Origin: Thermodesulfobacteriota bacterium | Lineage (GTDB): Bacteria; Desulfobacterota; Desulfuromonadia; Desulfuromonadales; Geopsychrobacteraceae | Reading direction: 5' to 3' | DNA length: 37,968 nucleotides | Assembly (NCBI GenBank): GCA_028282145.1 | Contig: JANQIN010000159.1 | Location: forward strand, 1 to 37,968 | Notes under the pieces: model-generated | Seen by the model: only the letters and a program-made list of their open reading frames with translations | The model's database searches: none | Told to the model about the DNA's origin: nothing | Position numbers and translations under genes: made by a program | In this document: positions 1 through 7,586 of the stretch, in pieces | Layout: each line of letters begins with the position of its first letter | How positions within the stretch are numbered: position 1 is the first letter of the stretch

Positions 1-974
1 TGTAGCTGGACTTTGGCTTCGATCAGCTCCCGATTGACCTGCTCGTAGGTCATATTCAGAACACTGAGACGGGCGTTGGCTTCCTGCAGAATCTCTTCCA
101 CCGAACGCAGGTTCTCGAGATTCACGCCGAAGAAGCGGCCGGTTTTTTCGATCTCGGTATCGACCTGTTCCAGAACCCGGTTGATTGCGGCATCGTTGAG
201 ATGATATCGGCTGGCTTTTTTACGAAACTCCTTGTGGAACTGATCCGGCTGGTCATCGTAGAAGATGCTGGCCAGGACATCGGAAAGGTGCACCAGCTGA
301 CTGAATCGCTTTATTTTGGCGTTGTCTCCGGTGTAGGTCTCCGGAGCATGGTGGTATTGAATGGGACCGACCAGGATCGGTGGAAACCCCCAGGATTCGG
401 CAATCGCCGTCCCAACCTCCAGGTGGTCCAGTCCGAGTTCTTCCTTTTCCGCCTCGCACACCTGAGCGCCGTGCACCGGGGATCTTCCAATCACCCGAGC
501 ATACTCCTCCGGCAGAGTCCGCGCCATCACCAGAACACCAATATTCTGCAGCAGCGCAGCGATAAAAGCCTCGTCCGGATCGCTGTCCCCGAAGTGAGGT
601 GCCATCATCTTGGCCGCTACCGCGGTGGTCATCGACCGTTGCCAGAACAGTTCGTAGTCGAAGGGGTCGGCAAAACCGGCCTTTTTGATATTCAAAAAGG
701 AAAAGGACAGAACCAGACTGCGCACGGCATTGATACCCAGAATCGAAACCGCCTGCTGGATGGTGCTGATCTGATTGGGGAAATTGTAGTAGGCACTATT
801 GACCACCTTCAGAACCTTGGCGGAAAGAGCGATATCTTTGGTGATCAGATTGGCAATCTCACCGATATCGGTTTCTTCCTGCCCCGTGACCCGAACCAGT
901 TCGGAAGCGACGGTCGGTAAGGTGGGAAGGTTTTCCGATTCCAGAACCTTTTCAAGAATCTTCGCGGGTTCCAT
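1..974 (-). CDS. HDOD-domain signalling protein (C-terminus cut by window edge)
   Basis: I translated this from the minus strand because the ORF track omits it: the frame is open from an ATG to the window edge, giving 324 codons. Upstream of the ATG is AGGAG at good spacing. Residues from about 10 to 210 fit the HDOD fold, an HD-like regulatory domain lacking catalytic residues. The N-terminus reads LPTLPTVASELVRV, followed by ITKDIALSAKVLKVVNSAYY. Where true HD hydrolases carry the HD pair, this protein has LLQNIG, so hydrolysis is unlikely. After about residue 270 the chain becomes helical and coiled-coil-like (SVEEILQEANARLSVLN). In this bacterial group such helices often lead into a GGDEF or other output domain, but that part lies outside the window. 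HDOD proteins usually act in signalling or chemotaxis-type regulation; the target is unknown. Confidence 0.85.
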   Translation of the reverse strand, partial: MEPAKILEKVLESENLPTLPTVASELVRVTGQEETDIGEIANLITKDIALSAKVLKVVNSAYYNFPNQISTIQQAVSILGINAVRSLVLSFSFLNIKKAGFADPFDYELFWQRSMTTAVAAKMMAPHFGDSDPDEAFIAALLQNIGVLVMARTLPEEYARVIGRSPVHGAQVCEAEKEELGLDHLEVGTAIAESWGFPPILVGPIQYHHAPETYTGDNAKIKRFSQLVHLSDVLASIFYDDQPDQFHKEFRKKASRYHLNDAAINRVLEQVDTEIEKTGRFFGVNLENLRSVEEILQEANARLSVLNMTYEQVNRELIEAKVQL

Positions 975-1076
975 AGTTTCTCCTGCCGGGAAATGAAAAC
1001 AATCTCATCCAAGAATACCTGATTTTTTTCCCGCTGTCCTCCTCATTGTCCCAGCGCGGCGGTCGGAAAATTTAAC

Positions 1077-1105
1077 TTGCTTTGGTATGTCCCATTGTGC
1101 ATATT
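1077..1105 (+). promoter_or_regulatory. candidate sigma-70 promoter for the PPC/DUF296 gene
   Basis: TTGCTT and CATATT lie 17 bases apart in an AT-rich patch between the divergent HDOD and PPC genes, about 30 bases before the ribosome binding site. The match to consensus is only fair, and placement upstream of a lone gene is the main support. Confidence 0.35.
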
Positions 1106-1135
1106 TTAATGAAGGTCCCATGACAGGAGGTGCTC

Positions 1136-1579
1136 GTGTTTGTTCAGACGCAACCCGGACGCTGCTTTCTAGGACGAATTCCTCGAGGCGAAGATCTGCT
1201 GGCCTCGATCAACCGATTCTGCCAACAGCAGGATATCCAGCTGGCCACGGTTCAGATGATTGGGGCGGTGGAATGCGCCTGCATCGGCTGGTACGATCCT
1301 AGGATACAAGCCTATACCGAACCGGTTCTCCTGGAAGGAGGGCTGGAGATCCTTTCTTGCCATGGCACGGTTTCCATCATGGACAATCGACCTCAGGCCC
1401 ACCTGCATCTGGCAGTAAGTGGCGCCGACTGTCTGGTGCGCGGTGGACACCTCCATCCCGGAACCCTTGTCTACAACGTGGAGTTTCACCTCCAGGAACA
1501 GTGGGGCGCAACTCTGGTGCGCGGAGAGAGTGCCACCCTCCGCGCTCCAGTGTGGTTTCCCGAACCAATCTCAGCCTGA
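1136..1579 (+). CDS. PPC/DUF296 domain protein
   Basis: This 147-residue protein matches the PPC (plants and prokaryotes conserved, DUF296) domain across nearly its full length. The family hallmark is visible: AHLHLAVSGADCLVRGGHLH, followed by a beta strand (LVYNVEFHL). The paired histidines are typical of prokaryotic members, which form trimers and may bind metal. Plant relatives carry the domain behind AT-hook motifs; none is present here. The ORF track starts at a GTG at 1130, but that codon overlaps the AGGAGG ribosome binding site. The GTG at 1136 sits five bases after AGGAGG and is the better start. It is an isolated plus-strand gene converging on a secreted-protein gene, with only 9 bases between the two stops. 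Biochemical function is not known from sequence. Confidence 0.85.
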   Translation: MFVQTQPGRCFLGRIPRGEDLLASINRFCQQQDIQLATVQMIGAVECACIGWYDPRIQAYTEPVLLEGGLEILSCHGTVSIMDNRPQAHLHLAVSGADCLVRGGHLHPGTLVYNVEFHLQEQWGATLVRGESATLRAPVWFPEPISA

Positions 1580-1588
1580 TAGACCTGC

Positions 1589-2158
1589 CTAGGGAAGTTT
1601 CTGCGTTTTAAAGAGGAAGTTCACCGTCCGACGGTCATCGCTCTTGGCCGTATGAACAGCGACAACCTGCCCTCCGTCCTGCTCAACTTTCACCGGGGTA
1701 TCGGCAAAAACGATCTGTTGGCCCTGAGGCACGACGAAGACCAGGTCATGGCTGGTGCTGTATTTGATAATCCAGCGTCCCCGAGAATCGACCTGGAAGT
1801 TATTGGTCGGCACATCAAAGGTAAAACGGACTGTGATCGACTGGCCCAACTGCAGTGGCGCCGGATACTTCAATTTGATCGCCGTCGGAATTCCAGCCCC
1901 TTCCACATCGACCGCTTCCGCCTCCAGCGGCATCATCGTGCTCAGATCAAAAGCGGCCAACAGGGTGACAGGGCCGTCTGCAAAGTCGAATCCTTGGGGA
2001 GGAAAGGTGAACCCTTTGGCACCCACATCCGTGTCGGTGATCTCATAGGAGATACGAAGAGTTTTTGTCTTGGGGTCCAGAGGAACCACCGTCACGGCAG
2101 CGCTCACAAAAGAGGTGGTCAGCAGGATAGCAAGGCAAACGAGAAAGAATGTGCGCAT
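1589..2158 (-). CDS. secreted protein of unknown function
   Basis: I do not recognise this family. The ORF track extends it to 2299, but the ATG at 2158 is the credible start. It is preceded by GGAG at good spacing and opens a clear signal peptide (MRTFFLVCLAILLTTSFVSA) with a likely signal peptidase I site after VSA. The mature part of about 170 residues alternates hydrophobic and polar positions and looks all-beta, for example TLRISYEITDTDVG and SITVRFTFDVPTNNFQ. It has no cysteine, so it is not a lipoprotein, and no transmembrane helix after the signal. It lies 92 bases downstream of the zinc-ribbon membrane protein gene on the same strand and may be the last gene of that operon. It is probably periplasmic or exported; a cohesin- or immunoglobulin-like fold is a guess. 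Confidence 0.75.
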   Translation of the reverse strand: MRTFFLVCLAILLTTSFVSAAVTVVPLDPKTKTLRISYEITDTDVGAKGFTFPPQGFDFADGPVTLLAAFDLSTMMPLEAEAVDVEGAGIPTAIKLKYPAPLQLGQSITVRFTFDVPTNNFQVDSRGRWIIKYSTSHDLVFVVPQGQQIVFADTPVKVEQDGGQVVAVHTAKSDDRRTVNFLFKTQKLP

Positions 2159-2250
2159 GTTGTCTCCGTATGATAGAGGTATGCTAAAGGTCATCGAATG
2201 GTTTGATCTTACCATGAGCTTTGTTGCAGGAAACCTGTAAATCCAGTTCT

Positions 2251-2967
2251 TTACCCAATCTTTGCTCGATATCCCCGCCACAGCAGAATCCCGCCCCAAG
2301 CCATCGCCAACATCATGACGATAGAACCGAAGATATGAGCCGTCCAGGCCAATCCATGGTCCCAGGTCAACAGACCGGTTTCGGTCAACAGGTATTCCCA
2401 GTCATGAAACCCGTAAGGGGAATTGCGCCCGGTATTACCACCAAGGAGGGGCAGGACGCCGGCGCGGGCATCGTTGATGTAGGGGGCCAGGTCAAGCACG
2501 CTTTCGCCGAACCACCAGAAACAGACTGCCGCCCCGAATCCGTCCCTGGTTTTCAACAACAGCACCCCGAGACAGATAAGAGGGATCAGCAACTGCCCGA
2601 GACTTCCTCCCAGAGTCATCATGAACTGGCCGAAAGGACGGAAGAAAAAATGGCCGGCCTCATGAAATGGAAGATTTACGAGGTGAAGAAAGCTCTCTCC
2701 GGCCATGTTGGAGGCGGGTACGGAAAAGATCAAAGGAAGCGAAAGAAACAGCAGACCACCCAGCAAAAGAGTCCGGCCCCAGAAAAAGAGGGGCTCATCC
2801 ACGGATGGGGCGGCCCAGAGAAGATCGCCCAAGGTCGTGGTGCCCGTGTGGGAAGATGACACAGCCGGTCTTTCCGAAACCGGCCGATATTTAGCAAAGA
2901 TCAGACCGCACCTCTGGCACTCGGTCAATCCTTCAGGCTGGCTGTATCCACATTTCGGGCATTCCAT
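2251..2967 (-). CDS. zinc-ribbon membrane protein with HEAGH (M50-like) motif
   Basis: The 238-residue protein begins with a rubredoxin-like zinc ribbon (CPKCGY, then CQRCG about 14 residues on) in the cytosol. A flexible linker follows, then four or five transmembrane segments starting near residue 65. At the edge of a membrane segment it carries LPFHEAGHFFF. This HExxH is the zinc-protease signature as placed in intramembrane M50 (site-2) proteases. The usual M50 third ligand motif (NPDG or LDGG type) is not obvious; an LDLAPYINDARAG stretch could supply an aspartate. It is therefore M50-like, with activity unproven. The gene starts 9 bases after the DUF445 gene ends, so the two are surely co-transcribed. 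A GGAG touches the ATG, which is too close for an ideal ribosome binding site and suggests translational coupling. Confidence 0.75.
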   Translation of the reverse strand: MECPKCGYSQPEGLTECQRCGLIFAKYRPVSERPAVSSSHTGTTTLGDLLWAAPSVDEPLFFWGRTLLLGGLLFLSLPLIFSVPASNMAGESFLHLVNLPFHEAGHFFFRPFGQFMMTLGGSLGQLLIPLICLGVLLLKTRDGFGAAVCFWWFGESVLDLAPYINDARAGVLPLLGGNTGRNSPYGFHDWEYLLTETGLLTWDHGLAWTAHIFGSIVMMLAMAWGGILLWRGYRAKIG

Positions 2968-2976
2968 CTCCGGTCT

Positions 2977-4581
2977 CTAGTGAAGACGTGTGATCATTAA
3001 ATTCAGACAACCGATCAGAAATCCAAGTAGACCGCCGAACAGATTAATGTATTTGAACTGTTCGCGCATGATTCCCAGAAGAAGGTCTTCCACCTGGAGT
3101 ACATCCAGGGCATTGACCTTTTCTTCCACCACCCGTTCCACATTGAGGGCCTCGACCAGTGGCGGGACTTCTTTCTTCAGAAGTTCGGTCAGTTGCTGGT
3201 AAATCAAGGGCTCAAGCTCCAACCGGACCTTTTCGGGGAAACGGGAAGAAAGGGGGCCTAAAGGCACCTCGGTCAGCCATTGTTCCATCCATTTGCCCAA
3301 CAGGCAGTCAAACGCCTGTCGCGCTTCAGCCCCTCGAATCTGCCGCAGTCCATGGTCGACCGCCTGATTCCACCAGCCGTCCCACTGTTCGGAAGGCGTC
3401 ATTTCCTGCATCAGTTCATTGAAGGGACGATCCTTGATTTGCTGGAAGCCTCGCTCCAGCAGACCGACAACCGCCTCGGCTGTACGGGGGCTTTGCAGAG
3501 CCAAGACGGCCTTTTCCCGGGCAAAGGCCCGGACACCAGCCACTTTTTCATAAGAAAGGCGGTCGACAAAGCTGTGCATCGGCCGATCCAGCCAGTTGTC
3601 AATCCGGACCCGGATCAGAGTTGCGATCTGCGTCTGAGTCGTCTCCTCCTGCAGCCAACGGGCGATCTCCTCACCCGCTTTATCAAGGACTTTGGGGATA
3701 TGTGCATGAATCTGCTCCATGCTGACAAAGGCCCCGATGATGGCAGTCAACCCGTCGAGGGAATCCAGAAAAGACTCGATACCGGCCTTAATCCGTTTCG
3801 TGAGTTTCGCGCGAAAAGCGGGATCGTGAAGCAGACCTCCGAATTTTTCCAACATCGGAGGGAGCTCTTTTTCGAGCTGTCCCAACAGGAGTTCAATCAG
3901 GTCCTGCGGCAAAAGTTCGCGCAGGGATTTTTCGGAAGCCAGCAGCTGTTCCAGGCGCTGATCCACCAGGCGAGCGGTACCGTCAGCCAACAACGGGGAT
4001 TGCAACAGTTGTCGCACCTTGGTATCGATCCGGGATTGCAGCTTTCCGTAATCTTCCGGCGACAGACAACTCTCCAGGTCGCGCTGCAACCAACGATCCC
4101 GTTGACCGGTAAGCCATCGGCGAAGGTCGTCTTCCAATCCGGGAGAACCAAGAAGCTCAAAAACCGAGTCGGCGATCTTTAATCGAACCACCCGGGAAAG
4201 ATCCTCGAAATGACGTTCCAACCCTTTTGGAATCAGGGATTGAATTGAGCCCAGCTCCCGGTCAAGTACCAGATTGAGCCGCTCTCCCAATGCGGCGTGC
4301 AGCTCTCGCTGGAAGTGAGGCTTTTCCAGCGCCCGACCGACATCCTCTGAGGTCAGAAGGTGGTTGCCCACCATTTGGCCGATTTTGGCCGCCAGTTCCT
4401 GCCGCTTGGCCGGGATGATTCCAGGGGTCAACGGAATACGAATTCCAAAAACTTTCCAGGCCCGAAGGGGCCGGAAAAGCATCCGGATTGCGACCGTATT
4501 GGTGATGTAGCCGATAAAGGCTCCCACCACCGGCAAAGCCAGCAGTGGGAGCCATTCGGTCCAATTTACTTCGGATAGCAC
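2977..4581 (-). CDS. DUF445 family membrane protein
   Basis: This 534-residue protein has the DUF445 (YheB-like) layout. An N-terminal membrane segment with the family signature GYITNTVAIRMLFRP is followed by about 440 residues of amphipathic, charged helices. A C-terminal membrane segment (LFGGLLGFLIGCLNLMI) ends the chain. Both ends are in the membrane with a long helical domain between. The start is a GTG preceded by ACGGAG at six bases, 10 bases after the nucleotidyltransferase stop. B. subtilis YheB is a relative of unclear role, and no enzymatic motif is visible. The link to a nucleotidyltransferase and an M50-like protein suggests an envelope role, which is inference. Confidence 0.88.
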   Translation of the reverse strand: MLSEVNWTEWLPLLALPVVGAFIGYITNTVAIRMLFRPLRAWKVFGIRIPLTPGIIPAKRQELAAKIGQMVGNHLLTSEDVGRALEKPHFQRELHAALGERLNLVLDRELGSIQSLIPKGLERHFEDLSRVVRLKIADSVFELLGSPGLEDDLRRWLTGQRDRWLQRDLESCLSPEDYGKLQSRIDTKVRQLLQSPLLADGTARLVDQRLEQLLASEKSLRELLPQDLIELLLGQLEKELPPMLEKFGGLLHDPAFRAKLTKRIKAGIESFLDSLDGLTAIIGAFVSMEQIHAHIPKVLDKAGEEIARWLQEETTQTQIATLIRVRIDNWLDRPMHSFVDRLSYEKVAGVRAFAREKAVLALQSPRTAEAVVGLLERGFQQIKDRPFNELMQEMTPSEQWDGWWNQAVDHGLRQIRGAEARQAFDCLLGKWMEQWLTEVPLGPLSSRFPEKVRLELEPLIYQQLTELLKKEVPPLVEALNVERVVEEKVNALDVLQVEDLLLGIMREQFKYINLFGGLLGFLIGCLNLMITRLH

Positions 4582-4591
4582 AAAGGCTCCG

Positions 4592-5587
4592 TCAGCCGAC
4601 CATTTCGATAATCGAGTTGTCGCCGATATTCATGACACGGGACGCACCCTTGAGGGTCACATCGTCTCCAAGAATCGATCCCTCAAGGATGACGTCTTCA
4701 ACATGACTGTTGGTATTAATGATCGAATCTTTGACGATCGATTCTTTGACCAGCGTGCCGGCGGCAACCGAGACGTTGGGGCCGACAATCGCCCCTTCCA
4801 CCCGAGCACCGGCTGCAATGGAGACGGGCTCGATAATGACCGACCCCTCGACCTCTCCCTCCACAACATGAGACTGCTCCAGCAGAAAGCGGTTGGTCTC
4901 CAACAAGGTCTCCGGTTTCCCGCAATCGAGCCAGTCGCTGATGGTCGGCGCACCAAGCTTGCACCCCTCGGCGATCATCCGCATAAAGACCGCCGGCAGG
5001 TAGTACTCACCCTTGACCTTGGCGCCGGCTTCGATAGCGGCTTCAATAGCCCTCATAAAGCCGTCGCCGTCTTTAAGATAATACAGACCCACCTGGGCCA
5101 GACGGGAAATGGGGGTGTCGGGCTTCTCCACCATATCGACGATCACCCCGTCCTTCATCACGTTGACACCGAACCGCTGGTAATCTTCGACCTCTTTGGA
5201 GTAGATCAGGCCGTCGATCCCATCGCACAATTGGGGGATCCGGGTCAGGTCGGTGACGAAGATGGTGTCATTGAAAACAACAAGGACATCATCACCGGCC
5301 GAAATTGCCGGAGACGCCAGAGCCACTGCGTGAGCCGGTCCGAGACGTTCCTGCTGAACAAAATAAGCACAGTCCAACTGAGGAAACTTGTCGGCCATAA
5401 ACGCTTCGATCTGCTGACCGTTCTCATCGGTGATAAAGATAAACTGATCGACATCCAGCACCAGGAGCCGTTCGACAATATGTTCCAGAACGGTTTTCCC
5501 CGCGACATGAACCAGCGACTTCGCTTTGGTGTGGGTATGGGGGCGCAGCCGCGTCCCTTTGCCAGCAACCGGTAAAATAACTTTCAT
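4592..5587 (-). CDS. sugar nucleotidyltransferase with C-terminal beta-helix
   Basis: The N-terminal 230 residues are a nucleotidyltransferase of the RmlA/GlmU-N type. They carry the signature GKGTRLRPHTHTKAKSLV near residue 10 and a metal-site aspartate in VVFNDTIF. Such enzymes make NDP-sugars from sugar 1-phosphates and NTP. Residues from about 240 on show hexapeptide-like repeats (SIAAGARVEGAIVGPNVSVA), predicting a short left-handed beta-helix. That region resembles archaeal-type GlmU-like proteins more than classical 290-residue RmlA. At 331 residues it is too short to carry the full GlmU acetyltransferase. The substrate cannot be read from sequence; glucose- or N-acetylglucosamine-1-phosphate are likeliest. 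GGAGGG lies six bases before the ATG. It heads the minus-strand operon with the DUF445 and zinc-ribbon genes and is divergent from hslO. Confidence 0.88.
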   Translation of the reverse strand: MKVILPVAGKGTRLRPHTHTKAKSLVHVAGKTVLEHIVERLLVLDVDQFIFITDENGQQIEAFMADKFPQLDCAYFVQQERLGPAHAVALASPAISAGDDVLVVFNDTIFVTDLTRIPQLCDGIDGLIYSKEVEDYQRFGVNVMKDGVIVDMVEKPDTPISRLAQVGLYYLKDGDGFMRAIEAAIEAGAKVKGEYYLPAVFMRMIAEGCKLGAPTISDWLDCGKPETLLETNRFLLEQSHVVEGEVEGSVIIEPVSIAAGARVEGAIVGPNVSVAAGTLVKESIVKDSIINTNSHVEDVILEGSILGDDVTLKGASRVMNIGDNSIIEMVG

Positions 5588-5638
5588 GGAGCCCTCCCTC
5601 AGCCCTTGTTCCTGACAGCCCGATCCGTTAGCATGCGA

Positions 5639-5664
5639 CCAGGCCGGGCTGTGAAACGGCCTGG
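5639..5664 (+). promoter_or_regulatory. inverted repeat in the hslO leader
   Basis: CCAGGCCG and CGGCCTGG form a perfect 8-bp stem around a 10-base loop. The repeat ends six bases before the hslO ribosome binding site (GGAG). In the mRNA it would be a hairpin just upstream of the initiation region; as DNA it could be an operator. No U-run follows, so it is not a terminator. Confidence 0.4.
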
Positions 5665-5679
5665 GACATCGGAGAGACT

Positions 5680-6567
5680 ATGATGAACGATTGTTTGGTG
5701 CGTATTATAAGCGAAGACGGCCGTTTGCGCGCCATGGCCGCCGTCACCACAACTTTGTGTAACAACATCTGCAATAAGCAGCAGACCGATCCGACCGCTT
5801 CGGTAGCCCTGAGTCGCCTGGTTACCGGGACTGCCTTGATGGGCGCCCTACTCAAAGACGGTCAAGGGCTGGCCCTGGTCGTTGAAGGCAACGGCCCGCT
5901 GCAGCGGATGATGGCCGAGACCGACGACGAAGGCCGGGTACGCGCCAGCATTAAAAACCCCGTCTGTGGGCTTCCACCCAAAGACGGTCGTTTTGACGTG
6001 GTCGGTGCCGTTGGCCGCGCCGGATTCCTCCATGTCACCAAAGACTTGGGACTGAAAGAAACCTACCGAAGCCAGGTGATGCTTCAGACCAGCGAGATCG
6101 GGGAAGATCTGGCCTGGTACCTGACCTCTTCGGAGCAGGTCCCGTCGACTGTCGCACTGGGAGTCCAGTTGGCTCCCGACGCTTCGGTCCACGTTGCCGG
6201 CGGATTTATCATCCAGTCGTTACCGCCGGCAGATGAGGGGTCGATTGCCGCGATCGAACAACGCCTGGCCAATTATGGCAGTGTTTCCGCCCGTCTGGCA
6301 AGCGGCCAGGGTCCCCGGGAATGGCTTTCGGACCTGCTCGGGGAAACACCGTTCAAGATCGTCGGGGAAACGTCGCTTGAATTTTCCTGTCGCTGCAACC
6401 TGAACCACTGTCTGAAACTACTGCGCACTTTGGGGGCATCGGAACTCGAAAAGCTCTTTGCCGAACAGGAGACGGTCACCGTAACCTGCGAATACTGCCG
6501 TCAGACCTACCCCATCAACCAGGAACAGGGGCAGCTGTTGATCGAACAGCTGAAATCAAATCACTAA
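5680..6567 (+). CDS. hslO: Hsp33, redox-regulated molecular chaperone
   Basis: Hsp33 is a cytosolic holdase chaperone switched on by oxidation and unfolding. The 295-residue length is normal. The C-terminal redox switch is complete: C237 and C239 (CRC) and C270 and C273 (CEYC). The gap of 30 residues between pairs fits the family pattern CXC-X27-32-CXXC that binds zinc when reduced. The N-terminal substrate-binding domain is recognisable from GNGPLQRMMAETD and IKNPVCGLPPKDG. The start is the first of two ATGs, with GGAG five bases upstream. It is a single gene, divergent from the nucleotidyltransferase and convergent with the Gx transporter gene, with a 26-base inverted repeat in its leader. 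Confidence 0.96.
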   Translation: MMNDCLVRIISEDGRLRAMAAVTTTLCNNICNKQQTDPTASVALSRLVTGTALMGALLKDGQGLALVVEGNGPLQRMMAETDDEGRVRASIKNPVCGLPPKDGRFDVVGAVGRAGFLHVTKDLGLKETYRSQVMLQTSEIGEDLAWYLTSSEQVPSTVALGVQLAPDASVHVAGGFIIQSLPPADEGSIAAIEQRLANYGSVSARLASGQGPREWLSDLLGETPFKIVGETSLEFSCRCNLNHCLKLLRTLGASELEKLFAEQETVTVTCEYCRQTYPINQEQGQLLIEQLKSNH

Positions 6568-6568
6568 A

Positions 6569-6586
6569 CGTCGGGTCTCCCCGACG
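6569..6586. terminator. hairpin between convergent hslO and Gx transporter genes
   Basis: CGTCGGG and CCCGACG form a 7-bp GC-rich stem with a TCTC loop in the 29-base gap between two convergent genes. On the minus strand it is followed by TTTAGTGATTTG, a weak U-rich tail; the plus strand has none. It is probably a shared, modest transcription end. Confidence 0.5.
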
Positions 6587-6596
6587 ATGACTGAGA

Positions 6597-7202
6597 TCAA
6601 GCCGGCCTCCTTAATTCTCTGGCGGACTCGGTCTTCGACCCCGCGGTTCGAAAGGCAGGTTGCTGCTTGAGAAAGTCAACCAACAGGTCGGCAGTGATCC
6701 CGTTGGCCAAACCGCTTAGAAAACTGAACAGCAGTAGGAACGGAAAGATCAGCCACAATCCTTCATGCCGCACCAGCAACAGCCAGGCCACCAGAAACTG
6801 GCCGGTCGCATGGCCGATCGCACCTACGACCGATATCCCCACCGGACCAACCGCCTTTCCACCAAGACGATGAAGCCCGGTCATCAGCGTCGTTGCCAGA
6901 ACCCCACCCGAGAGGGACAGCAGAAACCCGGGGGAAAACAGGTTGCCGATCAGCAGGCTGCCCACCAGAATCCGGGTAAAAACCAGGGTCCAGGCGGCGC
7001 GACCGCCATACAGAAAGAGGGCGGTCAGGGTAAAAATATTGGCGAAACCGAAACGAAACCAAGGGACCGGGGAGGGGAGCAGAAACTCGAGGGTGTGCAG
7101 CGCTACGGCCAGTGCTGTAAACAGCGCCAGGAAGATCCGCTTTCGAATCGGTTCCAGTGCCTGAGGGTCAACGGCTGATAAGGTCATAGTCGTTCTCGAC
7201 AT
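6597..7202 (-). CDS. Gx transporter family membrane protein
   Basis: This 201-residue protein has five or six hydrophobic segments and many glycines within helices. It fits the Gx transporter family, also annotated as heptaprenyl diphosphate synthase component I, although no prenyltransferase motif is present. Typical stretches are FGFANIFTLTALFLYG and GPVGISVVGAIGHATGQ. It resembles ECF-type S components in size and is presumed to move a small molecule; the substrate is unknown. AAGGGA sits six bases before the ATG at 7202, and the gene overlaps the NusG-II gene by 35 bases. A second ATG at 7187 would give a slightly shorter product. It is the last gene of an apbE, NusG-II, Gx trio, which points to flavin or quinone redox functions at the membrane. 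Confidence 0.85.
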   Translation of the reverse strand: MSRTTMTLSAVDPQALEPIRKRIFLALFTALAVALHTLEFLLPSPVPWFRFGFANIFTLTALFLYGGRAAWTLVFTRILVGSLLIGNLFSPGFLLSLSGGVLATTLMTGLHRLGGKAVGPVGISVVGAIGHATGQFLVAWLLLVRHEGLWLIFPFLLLFSFLSGLANGITADLLVDFLKQQPAFRTAGSKTESARELRRPA

Positions 7203-7542
7203 CTGGCGTCCCTTCGACCCGGATCACCAGATGGTTGGGCACACAGGCGAGGAGCTCGCCTTGACGGTTGATTTGACCGGTGCGGATGCAGACCTTGGCC
7301 GGACAGGGAGACGAGAGCACACAGACACTGCCATCTTTGATAGCGATCACCGTCGGCCCCAGCGGACCGTTCACAGTGACCCTCCGAGCTTCGGTGAGCA
7401 CACCGTTAAAAACAACCTTGCCATCCCGTTCCACCACCACCCGCTGACCGGCACCGCCGGCCTTCACCAACGTAAACGACCCGGCCACCAGGAGTCCTAC
7501 CCCCAATACCAGCAGGCGATCGAGCCAGGTCAGGCGATTCAT
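7168..7542 (-). CDS. NusG domain II-containing membrane-anchored protein
   Basis: After an N-terminal membrane helix (LDRLLVLGVGLLVAGSFTLV), the remaining 90 residues match the NusG domain II-like family. Its typical end is GSVCVLSSPCPAKVCIRTGQINRQGELLACVPN. Three cysteines in CVLSSPCPAKVC and one in LLACVPN are characteristic. The domain should face the periplasm. It is not a transcription factor: the KOW and NGN domains of NusG are absent. I prefer the ATG at 7542 (124 residues), which has AAAGG five bases upstream and begins just before the membrane helix. An ATG at 7596 would overlap apbE and add 18 polar residues. Between apbE and the Gx gene this is a recurrent partner set, probably for extracytoplasmic electron transfer. 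Confidence 0.82.
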   Translation of the reverse strand: MNRLTWLDRLLVLGVGLLVAGSFTLVKAGGAGQRVVVERDGKVVFNGVLTEARRVTVNGPLGPTVIAIKDGSVCVLSSPCPAKVCIRTGQINRQGELLACVPNHLVIRVEGTPDVENDYDLISR

Positions 7543-7586
7543 CACGCCTTTAAACCCGGAGCCCTTACCCGTATCTGAGGACTGGG

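Noticed and set aside
2221-2859. 212-residue plus-strand ORF opposite the zinc-ribbon gene
   Set aside because: Low-complexity Q/E/P-rich translation; the opposite frame encodes zinc-ribbon cysteines and membrane helices.
3280-4182. 300-residue plus-strand ORF inside the DUF445 gene
   Set aside because: Shadow of a strongly supported DUF445 coding frame.
4703-5575. 290-residue plus-strand ORF opposite the nucleotidyltransferase
   Set aside because: Shadow frame; the minus-strand gene has clear signatures and a ribosome binding site.
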